A program made the translations under genes and the position numbers. The notes beneath the pieces were generated by a model. It made no database searches and had not been told where the DNA came from. It worked only from the letters and a program-made list of their open reading frames with translations. A DNA stretch of 64,000 bases from Kitagawia praeruptora (lineage: Eukaryota > Streptophyta > Magnoliopsida > Apiales > Apiaceae), in NCBI GenBank assembly GCA_037693485.1, contig CM075344.1:91857001-91921000 (forward strand), read 5' to 3'. This document shows, piece by piece, positions 42,529-52,350 of the stretch (position 1 is the stretch's first letter; each line of letters begins with the position of its first letter).

Positions 42529-42591
42529 AAGAGGAACATACTCCAATAATAGGTCTATGCCATTCCGTTTCAAGAGGAACATACTCCAATA
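42529..42591. repeat. templated filler with 20-bp duplication in L1-C ORF2
   Basis: aagaggaacatactccaata occurs at 42529-42548 and 42572-42591. Between them, 42550-42571 carries a 21-bp exact inverted copy of 41661-41681 of the same element (gaaacggaatggcatagacct reversed). The net change keeps the ORF2 frame open. Confidence 0.85.
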
Positions 42592-42979
42592 TCCCACAAT
42601 ACTGACCAGTATAGCTTTGATCAGTTGGAGACGCCCTGCAAAATTAAGAAATCTAGTTGTCCACAGCTCCACTTTGCTGCACAATCTACTAATCAGAGTC
42701 TGGCAGTCATTCTTGTTGAGCTTGCCTGTGATAAGAGGAAGCCCCAGGTAGGTGATAGGCATATGACCTCTTTGGAACCCTGAGTGAGTAAGAATAGCAT
42801 CAGTAACATCCTGTCTAACATTAGCAAAGAAGCATGTAGTCTTGGAGATGTTTGGCTTTAGGTTCGAACAGTTTGAGAAGAGCTTGATCCCATCTAGCAG
42901 AGCTGAGACTGACCTAAGATCACCATGGCTAAACAGGAACACATCATCAGCAAAAATAATGTGATTTAGTTTTACTTCC

Positions 42980-45900
42980 TTTTTTTTTTTTTTTTTTTTT
43001 TTTTTTGCTTTAAAGTTGAATGCATTAAAATAAAAGGAATGTACATAGCGATAGAGAGGATTCAGGACAAACCCCTGATCCTAATAAAACAAAATACATG
43101 GGCTGTTACAAAAACTAATTGAAGCAATTAACTTGTAATTAACTTGTAGATGTCCAGACTGCCAAGGCATTGCATTTGGTTCTTTCCAATTCGAACCACT
43201 TAGAGGATTGAAGTCTACCCCTGATCAAATCAATACATTGCATTGCTAGATTGGTAGGGCCTGTTATCTCATTTCTATGGTATCTGTTATTCCTCTCCCT
43301 CCATATATTGTATGCCCCAACTTGAAAAATAAGAACACGGATAGCAGCGTGGATGTCCCCTTCCTTGAACCTTGTTAATTCAGTTTGCCACTGAGTCCAT
43401 GAGGAAGGCAAAGAATTACATTTATCCTTAGTGATTTGATTGAACAAAAATTGAGTGAATGGGCATTCCAAAAATAGATGTTCGTTTGTCTCTGAATTAT
43501 TAATGCAGAGGTAACAATAGTCAATTTGAACCGTGCCAATTTGCTTAAGTCTTGACAAGGTGAACAATCGAGCATGTTGTATAAGCCAGTGGTGACAAGA
43601 GAAACGGGGTACCTTGAGTTTATGCCATACACTAGCAGCCCACTCAGTCAAGGTGCCTCTATGACGTATAGAGCTCCATAAACTGGTGATTCGAATCGAC
43701 TTAGAACTTACCCCATCCCAAAGAATGCTGTCTTTTTTGTTCAGATTGAATGTGGTGTTGAATTGAAAGTTCTGTCTCCAAACATACATATGATGGTAGT
43801 TGGACGTTGGCAAAATCCAACCTTCAGGGGTGAGAATCTCTGAGACTCTAGCGTTTCGATGCATGTTGCAGTTCGATATTATAGGATCACTTACATCTGT
43901 GCATAATGGCATGCCATTGTACCAGGGGTCAAACCATAAGGAAATGGATCTACCATTCCCTATTTCGTAAGTTATGTGCTGCTTTGCAATTTCTCTATAA
44001 TCCATGACCTTCCGAAGAATCCACGAGCACTTGCTTGGCTTTTTTGCAATCCAGAATGAAGTACCCCTAATGATAGTTAACTTGACCCAATTGGCCCACA
44101 AGGAAGAAGTGTTCATAGGACTGACAATGGAAATTAGATGTTTTAAAATGAGGCATTTATTCCATTCGTGCGCATCCTTAATACCCAGACCACCCTCTTC
44201 AACTGGGAGAGTGACCTGATCCCATGCAACTTTGGCTTTAGATTTTTGCGCTGAGCTACCATTCCATAGAAATCTGGATAGAAGCATTTGAACGTGGTTA
44301 ATGACACCTTTGGGCAAAAGGAAGTGCATACACCAGTAAGAATATATAGCTTGGAGGACAGAGTGCACTAATTGAAGTCTACCAGCAAGCGATAGATAAA
44401 TTGCAGTCCATGAATCCACTCGACTAGTTATCTTGGTTATGAGAGGAATACAATCCGCCTTTTTCAGTTTTTGGGTGATTAGTGGAACCCCCAGGAATTT
44501 TGCAGGTAACAAGCCCATCTGAATACCGAGGGAGTCCACTATCCATGACTTGAGACCTGGAGGAGGATTCGAGAGATAACAAGTGCTCTTATGAGTATTC
44601 ATACGCAGACCTGAGAAGGTGAAGAAAGTGTTTAGGGTTTCCATAAGGAGTTTGATAGAATTTTCTTCACCTCTACAAAAGAGCATTAAGTCATCTGCAA
44701 AACAGAGGTGATTTAACTCTATTTGCTCCATTTTATGGTGCAGTTTGAAATTAGGATGACTTTTAACCTTGTCTAACATCTCAGAGAGCGCATCCATCAC
44801 AATAACAAACAAAAATGGAGATATGGGATCTCCTTGACGAATCCTTCTAGAGCTGGAGAAGTACCCTTCTGATTCACCATTGATCCTGACACTGAATCTC
44901 GCAGTAGACAAACATGAATGAATCCATCGAATAAAATGCGGAGGATAGCCTCGAATAATCAGAACATCAAGAATGAATTGCCAATGACATGTATCGAAGG
45001 CTTTATGCAAGTCTAGCTTGAAGGTAGCCTTTGGAACACCATGGTGAGGATTATACCCGTTTAACAGCTCTTGTGCCAACAAAATGTTATCAGAAATGCT
45101 ACGCCCTTTAACGAAAGCAGCTTGGCTCTTATCAACAAGATCTGGAAGAGTTTTGCTGAATCTTCGAGCAATGAGTTTTGACAAGCATTTGTAAATTGTG
45201 TTACAACATGATATTGGGCGAAAGTCAGCCATTGTTGTGGGGTTCTGGCATTTTGGAATTACTGCTAAGGTGGTAGCATTTATATAGTGAGGTAGTGTTC
45301 CTGTATCAAGGAAAGAGTGGATAGCTTTAGTGAAATCCTTACCCACTATTTCCCAAGCAGCAATGAAAAAGTCCACATTGAATCCATCAGGACCAGGGGA
45401 CCTATTCCTTCTCATTGACTTAAGAATGTCAAAAATTTCTTGATCATTTGCTTTAACCACCAGTTGATAAGCTTGCACCGTAGATATTCTTTTGGATAGT
45501 AACTGAGAAAGCATGTCAATTCCTGGATAGTTGTGCATTTCGGCCGAGAAAAGGTTTTTATAGTGATGAACTGCCTCTTGTTTGATTGCTTCCTTGTCAG
45601 TCAAGAGCGTACCATTTGCATCCACTAGAGATAAGATTTTGCTTTTATTCCAATTGCTGGCAATTCGCTTGTGGAAGTACGCTGTGTTTTGATCTCCTAG
45701 AGCCAACCACTGAACTCGAGCTCTTTGATGAGCTATTTTTTCCTCACGATTGAGCAATGTCCAAAGATTCATTGAGTGATTTCTTTCTTCTTCATGAAGG
45801 CGTTTATCGAAGGGATTCCTCAGAATTTCTTCTTGGATGGAGCAAAGTTTGGTTCGAGCATCCTGCACTTGAACTTGGATAGGACCTTCATTTTTCTGCA

Positions 45901-46768
45901 AAGTAACCAGTTTATTCTTCACAAGTTTTAACTTCTGAGCTAAAATATACATCGGGTTTCCTGAGATGTTAGCACTCCAAGCCTCTCGAACCATCTGCAT
46001 AAAATTCGGATGCTCAATCCAGTAGTTATAGAATTGAAATTGCTTCTTACAACTTCTGATGCGGTTTTTTAAGTGAAGAATCGAAGCACAATGATCAGAT
46101 AACCCCCAATGAGTGAACTCAGCATCCGCGTTTTGTTGAGTGAGCATCCAATTCGGGTCCCCAATGATTCTATCCAGCTTCCTAGTGATGGGATTAAGAG
46201 ATTGCTTGTTCCACCAGGTGTGATGAGGTCCAATACTACGAACATCAGATAAACCATTCCTGGTCAAAAAATCTTTGAAACTTTGCATGTCTGTGGTCCA
46301 GTGCTCATTCCCTCCACAAGTCTCATTTATGTCCTGTATAGTATTAAAATCACCGAGCATTGCCCAAGGCAAATTACAAGTATCTAAAGCTTCAAGGTCA
46401 GCCCATAATTTATATCTCTCTAAATTCGAATTTGAGGCATAAATAAAAGTGAAATAAAAAATTTCTTGCGTAGATAGAAGAGTGGCCTTACAATGTATAT
46501 ATTGATCTGATTTACTTTCCACAAAAACATTCCAGAACTGAGGGTTCCATCCTACACAAATTCGCCCTCGCAGGTGAAAATCGTGGTTAGTGACCCACGT
46601 CCAGAAATTGTGAACTGCTCTTAAGCTTGCAACTGCTTTATTTTCGTGGATTTTGGATTCCAGAATGCCAGCTATAGAGATGTTGTTGTTCACCAAAAAA
46701 GAGCGCAAATCAGTCCTTTTAAGACTCTTATTAATACCACGAACATTTAAGGCGCACACTTTCATTAT
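42980..46768 (-). mobile_element. L1-D: LINE of a different family, ORF2 only, inserted in L1-C
   Basis: A 27-T run (poly(A) of the element) at 42980-43006, a 3' UTR without the GGGGTATGCCCC hairpin, then one long frame. The 5' end is within a few bases of the ORF2 ATG, so ORF1 is absent by truncation. No target duplication is visible. The host lost about 18-20 bp, and short filler (46769-46800) fills the 5' junction. Confidence 0.88.
43139..46765 (-). CDS. L1-D ORF2, intact endonuclease-RT, 1208 residues
   Basis: Complete frame. Endonuclease: N7 in LNVRG, E36 in GILESK, D139 and N141 in GDFN, and SDH at 223-225. RT: SPGPDGFNVDFF at about 456-467, RPISCCNTIYKC about 516, KLDLHKAFDTCHW about 583, RQGDPISPFLF about 643, and catalytic FADD at 689-692. 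The C-terminal zf-RVT region has YCYLCINNSETNEHLFLECPF. All residues expected for target-primed reverse transcription are present. It lacks a promoter and ORF1, so this copy may be translated only by chance, but it is young. Its 3' end differs from the NA family, so it is not their obvious driver. Confidence 0.93.
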   Translation of the reverse strand: MKVCALNVRGINKSLKRTDLRSFLVNNNISIAGILESKIHENKAVASLRAVHNFWTWVTNHDFHLRGRICVGWNPQFWNVFVESKSDQYIHCKATLLSTQEIFYFTFIYASNSNLERYKLWADLEALDTCNLPWAMLGDFNTIQDINETCGGNEHWTTDMQSFKDFLTRNGLSDVRSIGPHHTWWNKQSLNPITRKLDRIIGDPNWMLTQQNADAEFTHWGLSDHCASILHLKNRIRSCKKQFQFYNYWIEHPNFMQMVREAWSANISGNPMYILAQKLKLVKNKLVTLQKNEGPIQVQVQDARTKLCSIQEEILRNPFDKRLHEEERNHSMNLWTLLNREEKIAHQRARVQWLALGDQNTAYFHKRIASNWNKSKILSLVDANGTLLTDKEAIKQEAVHHYKNLFSAEMHNYPGIDMLSQLLSKRISTVQAYQLVVKANDQEIFDILKSMRRNRSPGPDGFNVDFFIAAWEIVGKDFTKAIHSFLDTGTLPHYINATTLAVIPKCQNPTTMADFRPISCCNTIYKCLSKLIARRFSKTLPDLVDKSQAAFVKGRSISDNILLAQELLNGYNPHHGVPKATFKLDLHKAFDTCHWQFILDVLIIRGYPPHFIRWIHSCLSTARFSVRINGESEGYFSSSRRIRQGDPISPFLFVIVMDALSEMLDKVKSHPNFKLHHKMEQIELNHLCFADDLMLFCRGEENSIKLLMETLNTFFTFSGLRMNTHKSTCYLSNPPPGLKSWIVDSLGIQMGLLPAKFLGVPLITQKLKKADCIPLITKITSRVDSWTAIYLSLAGRLQLVHSVLQAIYSYWCMHFLLPKGVINHVQMLLSRFLWNGSSAQKSKAKVAWDQVTLPVEEGGLGIKDAHEWNKCLILKHLISIVSPMNTSSLWANWVKLTIIRGTSFWIAKKPSKCSWILRKVMDYREIAKQHITYEIGNGRSISLWFDPWYNGMPLCTDVSDPIISNCNMHRNARVSEILTPEGWILPTSNYHHMYVWRQNFQFNTTFNLNKKDSILWDGVSSKSIRITSLWSSIRHRGTLTEWAASVWHKLKVPRFSCHHWLIQHARLFTLSRLKQIGTVQIDYCYLCINNSETNEHLFLECPFTQFLFNQITKDKCNSLPSSWTQWQTELTRFKEGDIHAAIRVLIFQVGAYNIWRERNNRYHRNEITGPTNLAMQCIDLIRGRLQSSKWFELERTKCNALAVWTSTS

Positions 46769-48819
46769 TAATTGCGATGAGGAGAGCCTCCATTATTAAT
46801 TGGAAGTTAGGATCCGTGGTCTTCCTATCCAGACATGCTGAGAGAGCCTCCATGGCAATCACGAACAGATAAGGGGATAGGGGATCCCCCTGCCTCAGGC
46901 CAGACTCCCCTTTGAAAAACCCTTCCAAACTGCCGTTCAATTTTACAGAAAACATTGTGGAAGTGATACATTTCTCCAGCCACTTAATGTACTGATTGGG
47001 AAACCGCATTTTTCCCATGATTGTAAACAGGAATTTCCAGTTTAGGGAGTCAAAAGCCTTATGAATGTCTAGCTTTATAGCACATCGAGGCTGACCTGAA
47101 TTGCCATTATAGTCCTTGCATAAGGCTTGAGCAAGGAAAATATTGTCACCAATGGATCTCCTAGCTACAAAAGCAGACTGTACTGGGGAAATGATGGAGG
47201 GAAGGACAGCTTTAAGCCTCTTGGCTAGCATAGAAGATATGCATTTATACAGTACATTACAACAGGAGATTGGCCTAAAGTGTTGCATTTCAGAGGGGTT
47301 AGCCTGTTTAGGAACTAAACATATGGAAGCAGCATTTATTACTCTAGGCAAGTGCAATGTATTAAAGAAATACATGATACCTTTAGTCACATCGTTTCCT
47401 ACCAAGTGCCAAACAGCCAAGTAAAATTCAACTGTGAACCCATCCGGACCAGGGCTCTTGTTCTTAGCCATTCTTTTTAATGTGCTCAATACTTCACTTT
47501 CAGAAAAAGGGGCAGCCATAAGATTAACCTGGGAATCAGAGAGAGAAGGTAGAGGGATATCATTAGGAAAATTTGCTACCTCAGATGATTTCCCCAGAAT
47601 ATTTTTATAGAAATCCGTTGCCACTTTAGCCATGTCAGCATGTGAAGAGTGAGATACTCCCTCCGAGTCACTAAGAGAAGTAATCTTGTTAGTGTTCCAG
47701 TTCCCTCTGCAAGAATTATAGAAAAACTTACTGTTGCCATCTCCAAGTTTTAACCACTGAATTCTGGATTTCTGCTTTAAAAACTGTTCCTCTAGCCTTA
47801 AAGCTGCTGAATAGTTCTCAATAAATTCCTTTTCTTCTTCAAAGTATGCGGCAGTGGGATTAGCAGGCATTGAGTCCTGGAACTGAGATAGTGCATCCCG
47901 AGACTGGATCACTAGATTGTGAATATCCCCCATCTTTCTGTTTAGTTCCTTTAGAGCCACCTTTACATTCTTGAGTTTCGATGTTAGGATAAACCAAGGA
48001 TTCCCCTCGACCTCTAAAGACCATGCTTTCTCTACTGAGCCCAAAAAGTCTGGATTATCAATGAGGTGATTAAAAAATTGAAAGGGCTTCGCTCCAGAGG
48101 TGAAACTAGTGCCAAGTGAAGTAATAGCAGGGCAATGATCAGATAAACCCCGAGAGATGAACTCCACCGTAGAGCAAGGGAACACCGAATGCCATTCCGG
48201 GTTTACTAACACTCGATCTAACTTTCTGAACTTTGGCTGAGAAATATTGCTATCCCACCATGTGAAGAAGTGGCCTGAATACCGGAGATCAGTGAGCCCA
48301 TTGGCAAGCAAAAACTGTTTAAACTCCTCCATTCCAGTAGTCCAATCTAAAGATCCTCCTTGCTTTTCATCAATGCTAATACAAGAGTTGAAGTCACCAC
48401 ATAAAGCCCAGGCTGTGGCATTCAAACCCTGCGCTATTCCTGCCAAATCAGACCATAGAGGTCTACGGTCAATCATATCATTAAAACCGTACACAAAAGA
48501 GATAACAAAACTTGTGTTGCTCTCAATAAGGGTGACAGAGCATGTGATATGCTGAGAAGAAGAAGCAAGAACCAAAATTTTCCATATAGAGGGGTTCCAC
48601 CCCAGCCATATACGGCCTCCCGGATGATGATCATAGTTAAAACACCACTGAAACCGTGGATTTATGGTCCGAGAGATAATCCTAGCAACGTCAGTTTGGA
48701 CATGAGTTTCCAATAGACCTACCAGGGACAATTTGTTTTTAAAGATTAAATCCCTGATAAAACCAACTTTATTGTTAAGGCCTCTAACGTTGTAGGAACA
48801 AAAAATAGTCATATAAGAA

Positions 48820-50628
48820 TTATGACCTAGAGGAAGGGGTACGACCCCCCCTACCCCCTCTTTTTACTTTCTTGTATGGCTTTGGAGTTCTCGAGCCATG
48901 CTTCAGTGCTACCTCATCGACCACAATTTTCTGAAACGGCTGAAGAGTGGTGACATCCGGAGATATACTTGGCGATGTCACTGGCTTTCTTTTTGAGCGA
49001 ACCTCCGTCCACTCCTTGTCTACATCCTCTTCTGTAACATGTACCTGGTGGTTGGGGGTTTGGTTGTCCCCATCTGTACTCCTCATGTGACTGTCTTCCT
49101 TCTCTAAAGCCCCTTCCTTCTGCTCAACCACCACCTTTTGTTGTTGAACTTCATTTTCCTTGCCAATTTGGTCTACTTTATCTTTTCCTTTGTCATTTTG
49201 GCCAGTTGGAGCCCCCTTTGTATTGATTGAACCCCCTGCCGCCCATTCTCTAGAAGCCACCGGGCAAACACTAATGGTGTGGCCAAGTGATTTACAGTGG
49301 CTGCAAACCATTGGCTTATTAATGTATGTGACTTTAACCTCAACTATAGAACCATCCAGGTCCACCACTTTGAGGGCTGGTGGTAATGGATCCCCTACTT
49401 CATACTGCACACACATTTTAGCAAATGGTAGGATTTCTAGCTCAGATGTAAGGGCGTCTGCCCCTAGGGGTTTGCCAATGGCACTAGCAACACTGCCTAG
49501 TCCCTCTTGCGTCCAGTAACAATCTGGTAAATTGGCCAGCTTAACCCATAACGGCATCGAGGTAACAGATTCTGAGCGCTCGTTGAAACCCCAATCAGTT
49601 AAGACCAGAGGCCTTTTATCAAAGTACCACGTACCTTTGCTTAGAACCGCATTCTTTTCATTGGAAGAGTTGAACCTAAAGACATAGGTAGACTCATTAC
49701 GCTGAGAGACCATGGTGAGGCCTCTCCTCCAGGCTGAAAAAGCCACCTCCTTAACTCTCTTAAACGGTAAAGTCCCTTTGGTAAATTTACCCACAATGCA
49801 ACATTTGAATTTTTCCGCACCTTTCTTGAGGACATCCTCTGGGGGGAACACAACATCTGATCCTTCAGTTGGAGGCACATAATCAAATTTCACTTCCTTG
49901 ACAGGGCCCGGGGCTGCTTTTAAAACTGAAGACCAGGACTTTGTTCCTTTTGACCCCATTTCAGTCTTCTCATCCTTCTCCCCATTTTTGGTGCTCTCAT
50001 TGCTTACTTCATCTGTAAGAGGTTCCTGTTTGCCTGTTTCCTGTTTACTCTTCGAGCTTTCACCCCTTTCCAATCCCCCAGGTGGAGCATTTTTTAGGAT
50101 TCCTTTAACAGCTCCCACCCCCTTCTCATTGGCAGCCATGCTCTTAGGTATTTCCTTGCTAGAGAAGATGGGAAGACCCATCTCATCCCTACCATCCATG
50201 AAACGCACTGGGCTAACTAACCCTGCATTAAATCTCTCCTTATCCTTCAAGATTTCTTTTTCAACTTCACTCACCGAAAAACCCTTCTTGGCAAGAAAGC
50301 TATGGATATCCATCATTTGGTTGCGGAGCTTTATAAGATCCTCTCTTTCATACTTATTGTTCGCAGCCACACCCTTTGCTACCATGTGTATCGTTTCTCT
50401 TTCTACCGCATCTCTAGCAGTCTCATATGAAGCTTCATCCTCATCTGAGGGTGTCTCACAAATCTTCTCAGCTGAGGTACCTCCCTGTAGGGTGGAAGGC
50501 ACTACTAGAGCTGGGAAGTCCTCCACTTCTCTTCGTGCAAGCATTTCCTGAAACTTATCATCCTCCATATCCTGCATATAGCCAGGTAAACCAGATTCAG
50601 AGTCACAATTCGAACCTTGACTCACCAT
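48820..50628 (-). CDS. L1-C ORF1 protein (DUF4283 and zinc knuckle), 602 residues
   Basis: RNA-binding partner of the LINE. Residues 1-240 are charged and disordered, with a helical ERETIHMVAKGVAANNKYER part. A motif KEVKF at about 244-248 resembles the RVxF units of the NA proteins. Residues ~270-420 form the DUF4283-type fold (KCCIVGKFTKGTLPFKRVKE, PLVLTDWGFNE, PLWVKLANLPDCYW). The knuckle CSHCKSLGHTISVC is at 442-455. The C terminus is acidic and then basic, ending KKVKRGGRGGRTPSSRS, comparable in character to the RGGHS tail of NA proteins. No stop or shift is seen. The stop lies seven bases before the ORF2 ATG, as in many plant L1 elements. Confidence 0.9.
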   Translation of the reverse strand: MVSQGSNCDSESGLPGYMQDMEDDKFQEMLARREVEDFPALVVPSTLQGGTSAEKICETPSDEDEASYETARDAVERETIHMVAKGVAANNKYEREDLIKLRNQMMDIHSFLAKKGFSVSEVEKEILKDKERFNAGLVSPVRFMDGRDEMGLPIFSSKEIPKSMAANEKGVGAVKGILKNAPPGGLERGESSKSKQETGKQEPLTDEVSNESTKNGEKDEKTEMGSKGTKSWSSVLKAAPGPVKEVKFDYVPPTEGSDVVFPPEDVLKKGAEKFKCCIVGKFTKGTLPFKRVKEVAFSAWRRGLTMVSQRNESTYVFRFNSSNEKNAVLSKGTWYFDKRPLVLTDWGFNERSESVTSMPLWVKLANLPDCYWTQEGLGSVASAIGKPLGADALTSELEILPFAKMCVQYEVGDPLPPALKVVDLDGSIVEVKVTYINKPMVCSHCKSLGHTISVCPVASREWAAGGSINTKGAPTGQNDKGKDKVDQIGKENEVQQQKVVVEQKEGALEKEDSHMRSTDGDNQTPNHQVHVTEEDVDKEWTEVRSKRKPVTSPSISPDVTTLQPFQKIVVDEVALKHGSRTPKPYKKVKRGGRGGRTPSSRS

Positions 50629-52350
50629 GGAAGAACTGACCGAAAAAGAAAAAATAGGTAAGTAAGAAATATAGTGTTTAGGTTTGGGGAACTAGAGAAG
50701 GTGGAAGTAAATGAAGGGAATGTGGAATTAATGATGAGGAAAGTGTGTTAGAGAATAGATCTGAAGATTGGAATATGGCGGCTAGGGTTAGGGGTTTTAG
50801 AAAGAAGGAGGAGCTTCTCTCTCTAGGACTCTCATTTTTTTTCTCTTCTAAGTTGTCTCGGGCATGTATAATGTTGGGGTCCCTGCATTAACTTTTTTTT
50901 TTTTTTTTCTCACTATCACAAGGAAGAACTGTCATCAACATTAAAGATAATTCAGCAAACAGAGCAACTTTCAAACCCACGCTTACCATACCGTTCCTGG
51001 TCCCCTCTTGTTGTAATATCCAGTAAGATATGACACACCCATTGCTTACCCTGCAAATCCTATAATAGAATCCCTTCTCAATGCTAACAGTGCCGAATGG
51101 ACCACCGCTTCTTTGAAATGGTGAAAGGAACGACTCACCATATAGAACCGGTCTCCTACCATCATAAGATGCTAAAAATAAACCCATCAAATTCAATAGC
51201 GACTCCTCAACCAAGGACTGGCTCACCCAAACAGTAAACTTCAAGAATCCAATCATTAAGGTATAACGGAATACACCAGGAGAAAAGGAACACAGGTTCA
51301 TCGTCTTGATCAGCGAACAAGACATATCCCTCATTGTTTGACAAACAATCATCATTAGTAAAAACTTATGATTTCGGGTAACTCTAGTCAAGCCGAAACT
51401 CCTGACGATATCAAACCCCACCATACCCCAATCAGTATCTAGAACAACATCGTTAATCCTGACGGGCTTTCCTCTAGTATCATCTGTGACTCCCCTCGGA
51501 ACAACAAGAACAGAGTAGGGCCCTACACGGCTAAGGGTGATGCTACCCTTCAACACAACAAGCGATAAAGACAACATAACCATTCCTTCTGATAGTGAAG
51601 CCTCAACCTCCAGATGACTCTCTTGAATCATTTTCCCCAAAACCATAAACTTCATAAATGACCACCCAACATTGGGGTTTTTCAAACCTGCTAGATCCGA
51701 AAACCCAAGTAGAGGAGACTCAATTTCCTTCAAGAACAACTCTTGAAACAAGATCCCCTTTACCGAGATCCCAACATCATCGTCCATTAAAATACGACTC
51801 CATGAAAAGAGAGCAGCACATGGCCCTCCTATCAATTCCAGATCAGTGAAACCCAACATCAACGTCGAGCCCTCATGAAGAAACACAAATAATATAGACA
51901 TATCAAAATATATTTTATAAGAAATTTGGTGTATAAGTGGGGGATTTGAGATGGAAGATGAATTTAGGATTTGGTAAATTCTTGACAGATTTGCTATGGG
52001 TTTTGATGGCACATTTAAATGGATATTCCGAGAACAGAGCGGATACTTTCATTTCCCAAGGTTTGTGGTGGGCTCGTGATGATGATTTCGCCGTTCGACT
52101 GAATCATGTCTCCAGATGCAGTATGGATGACTTTGATTGTGAAACTATTGCTTTCTTCTACTATTATAATTCTGAGGAAGTTAATGAGGTGCGTTCCCAT
52201 GGTGTTGAGGAAGCAGAGGTAATTGTGAAGCTTCGAAGATTTGTGCCAATTCTGAAAATTGCCTTTTGGCAAAGTTGGACTTTCGTTGAGGGTGATGCGA
52301 TGTTTGAAGCGGTTCTTCCAGGAGCTAAGGGATTCTCTGGCCCTTTAGTT

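Larger units (their letters stand above)
41389..48812 (-). pseudogene. L1-C ORF2 (endonuclease-RT), split by L1-D
   Basis: MTIFCSYNVRGLNNKVGF opens the AP-type endonuclease: N in NVRGLN, E in LLETHV, GDFNS, and SDHCPA. RT blocks follow: KSPGPDGFTVEFYLAVWH, RPISCCNVLYKC, KLDIHKAFDSLNW, GLRQGDPLSPYLFVIAMEA. L1-D interrupts it after DPNFQL. The frame resumes at about 42966 with HIIFADDVFLFSHGD (catalytic FADD), then the thumb and a zf-RVT end CVLCGVDDESVSHIFTACPF. About six codons were lost at the L1-D insertion. A filler insertion at 42529-42591 adds eight residues in frame. Otherwise open in both halves. Confidence 0.92.
41214..50907 (-). mobile_element. L1-C: L1-clade LINE with the same ends as the NA family
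   Basis: Inserted in NA14 with a 9-bp duplication tctcactat (41205-41213 and 50908-50916). The leader ATGAGAGTCC (read at about 50834), CT-rich tract and CTAGCCGCC, and the 3' hairpin CGCGGGGTATGCCCCTAG (41277-41294, inverted) plus TTTTAATTAGC-poly(A), are those of the NA elements. It is therefore the likely source of their mobility proteins. ORF1 is intact; ORF2 is split by L1-D. An extra 73 bp with an A run precedes the leader. Confidence 0.9.
39875..51901 (-). pseudogene. NA14 protein (unknown), split by L1-C and one frameshift
   Basis: Start MSILFVFLHEGSTLMLGF at 51901. The frame is open to 50917 and resumes exactly after L1-C (CDSE then TCHLSLEIRRGASS) to a stop at 40900; a +1 change near 40905 continues it to 39875 (ending KAGTICSTC). 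Total about 780 residues, Val/Leu/Trp/Cys-rich with alternating hydrophobicity. No RVSF repeats. It shares overall character but little sequence with NA9 and NA2. Confidence 0.6.
39701..51969 (-). mobile_element. NA14: RT-less retroposon inserted in NA13, holding L1-C
   Basis: Perfect 14-bp duplication tttggtaaattctt (39687-39700 and 51970-51983). The 3' end is at the left (17 T, GCTAATTAAAATTTTATACC, an inverted hairpin with one changed base at about 39762-39778). The leader at the right is truncated within the UTR (TATTTTATAAGAAATTTGG region kept). L1-C splits it at 41214-50907. Confidence 0.87.

Noticed and set aside
46763..46801. cattattaatt repeats as the L1-D target duplication
   Set aside because: Both copies lie on the same side of L1-D, and nothing similar adjoins its poly(A) at 42980. 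They are junction filler.
49898..50551. Long plus-strand open frame
   Set aside because: It lies antisense to the intact L1-C ORF1, which has clear domains. The plus frame shows no motif and is a shadow.
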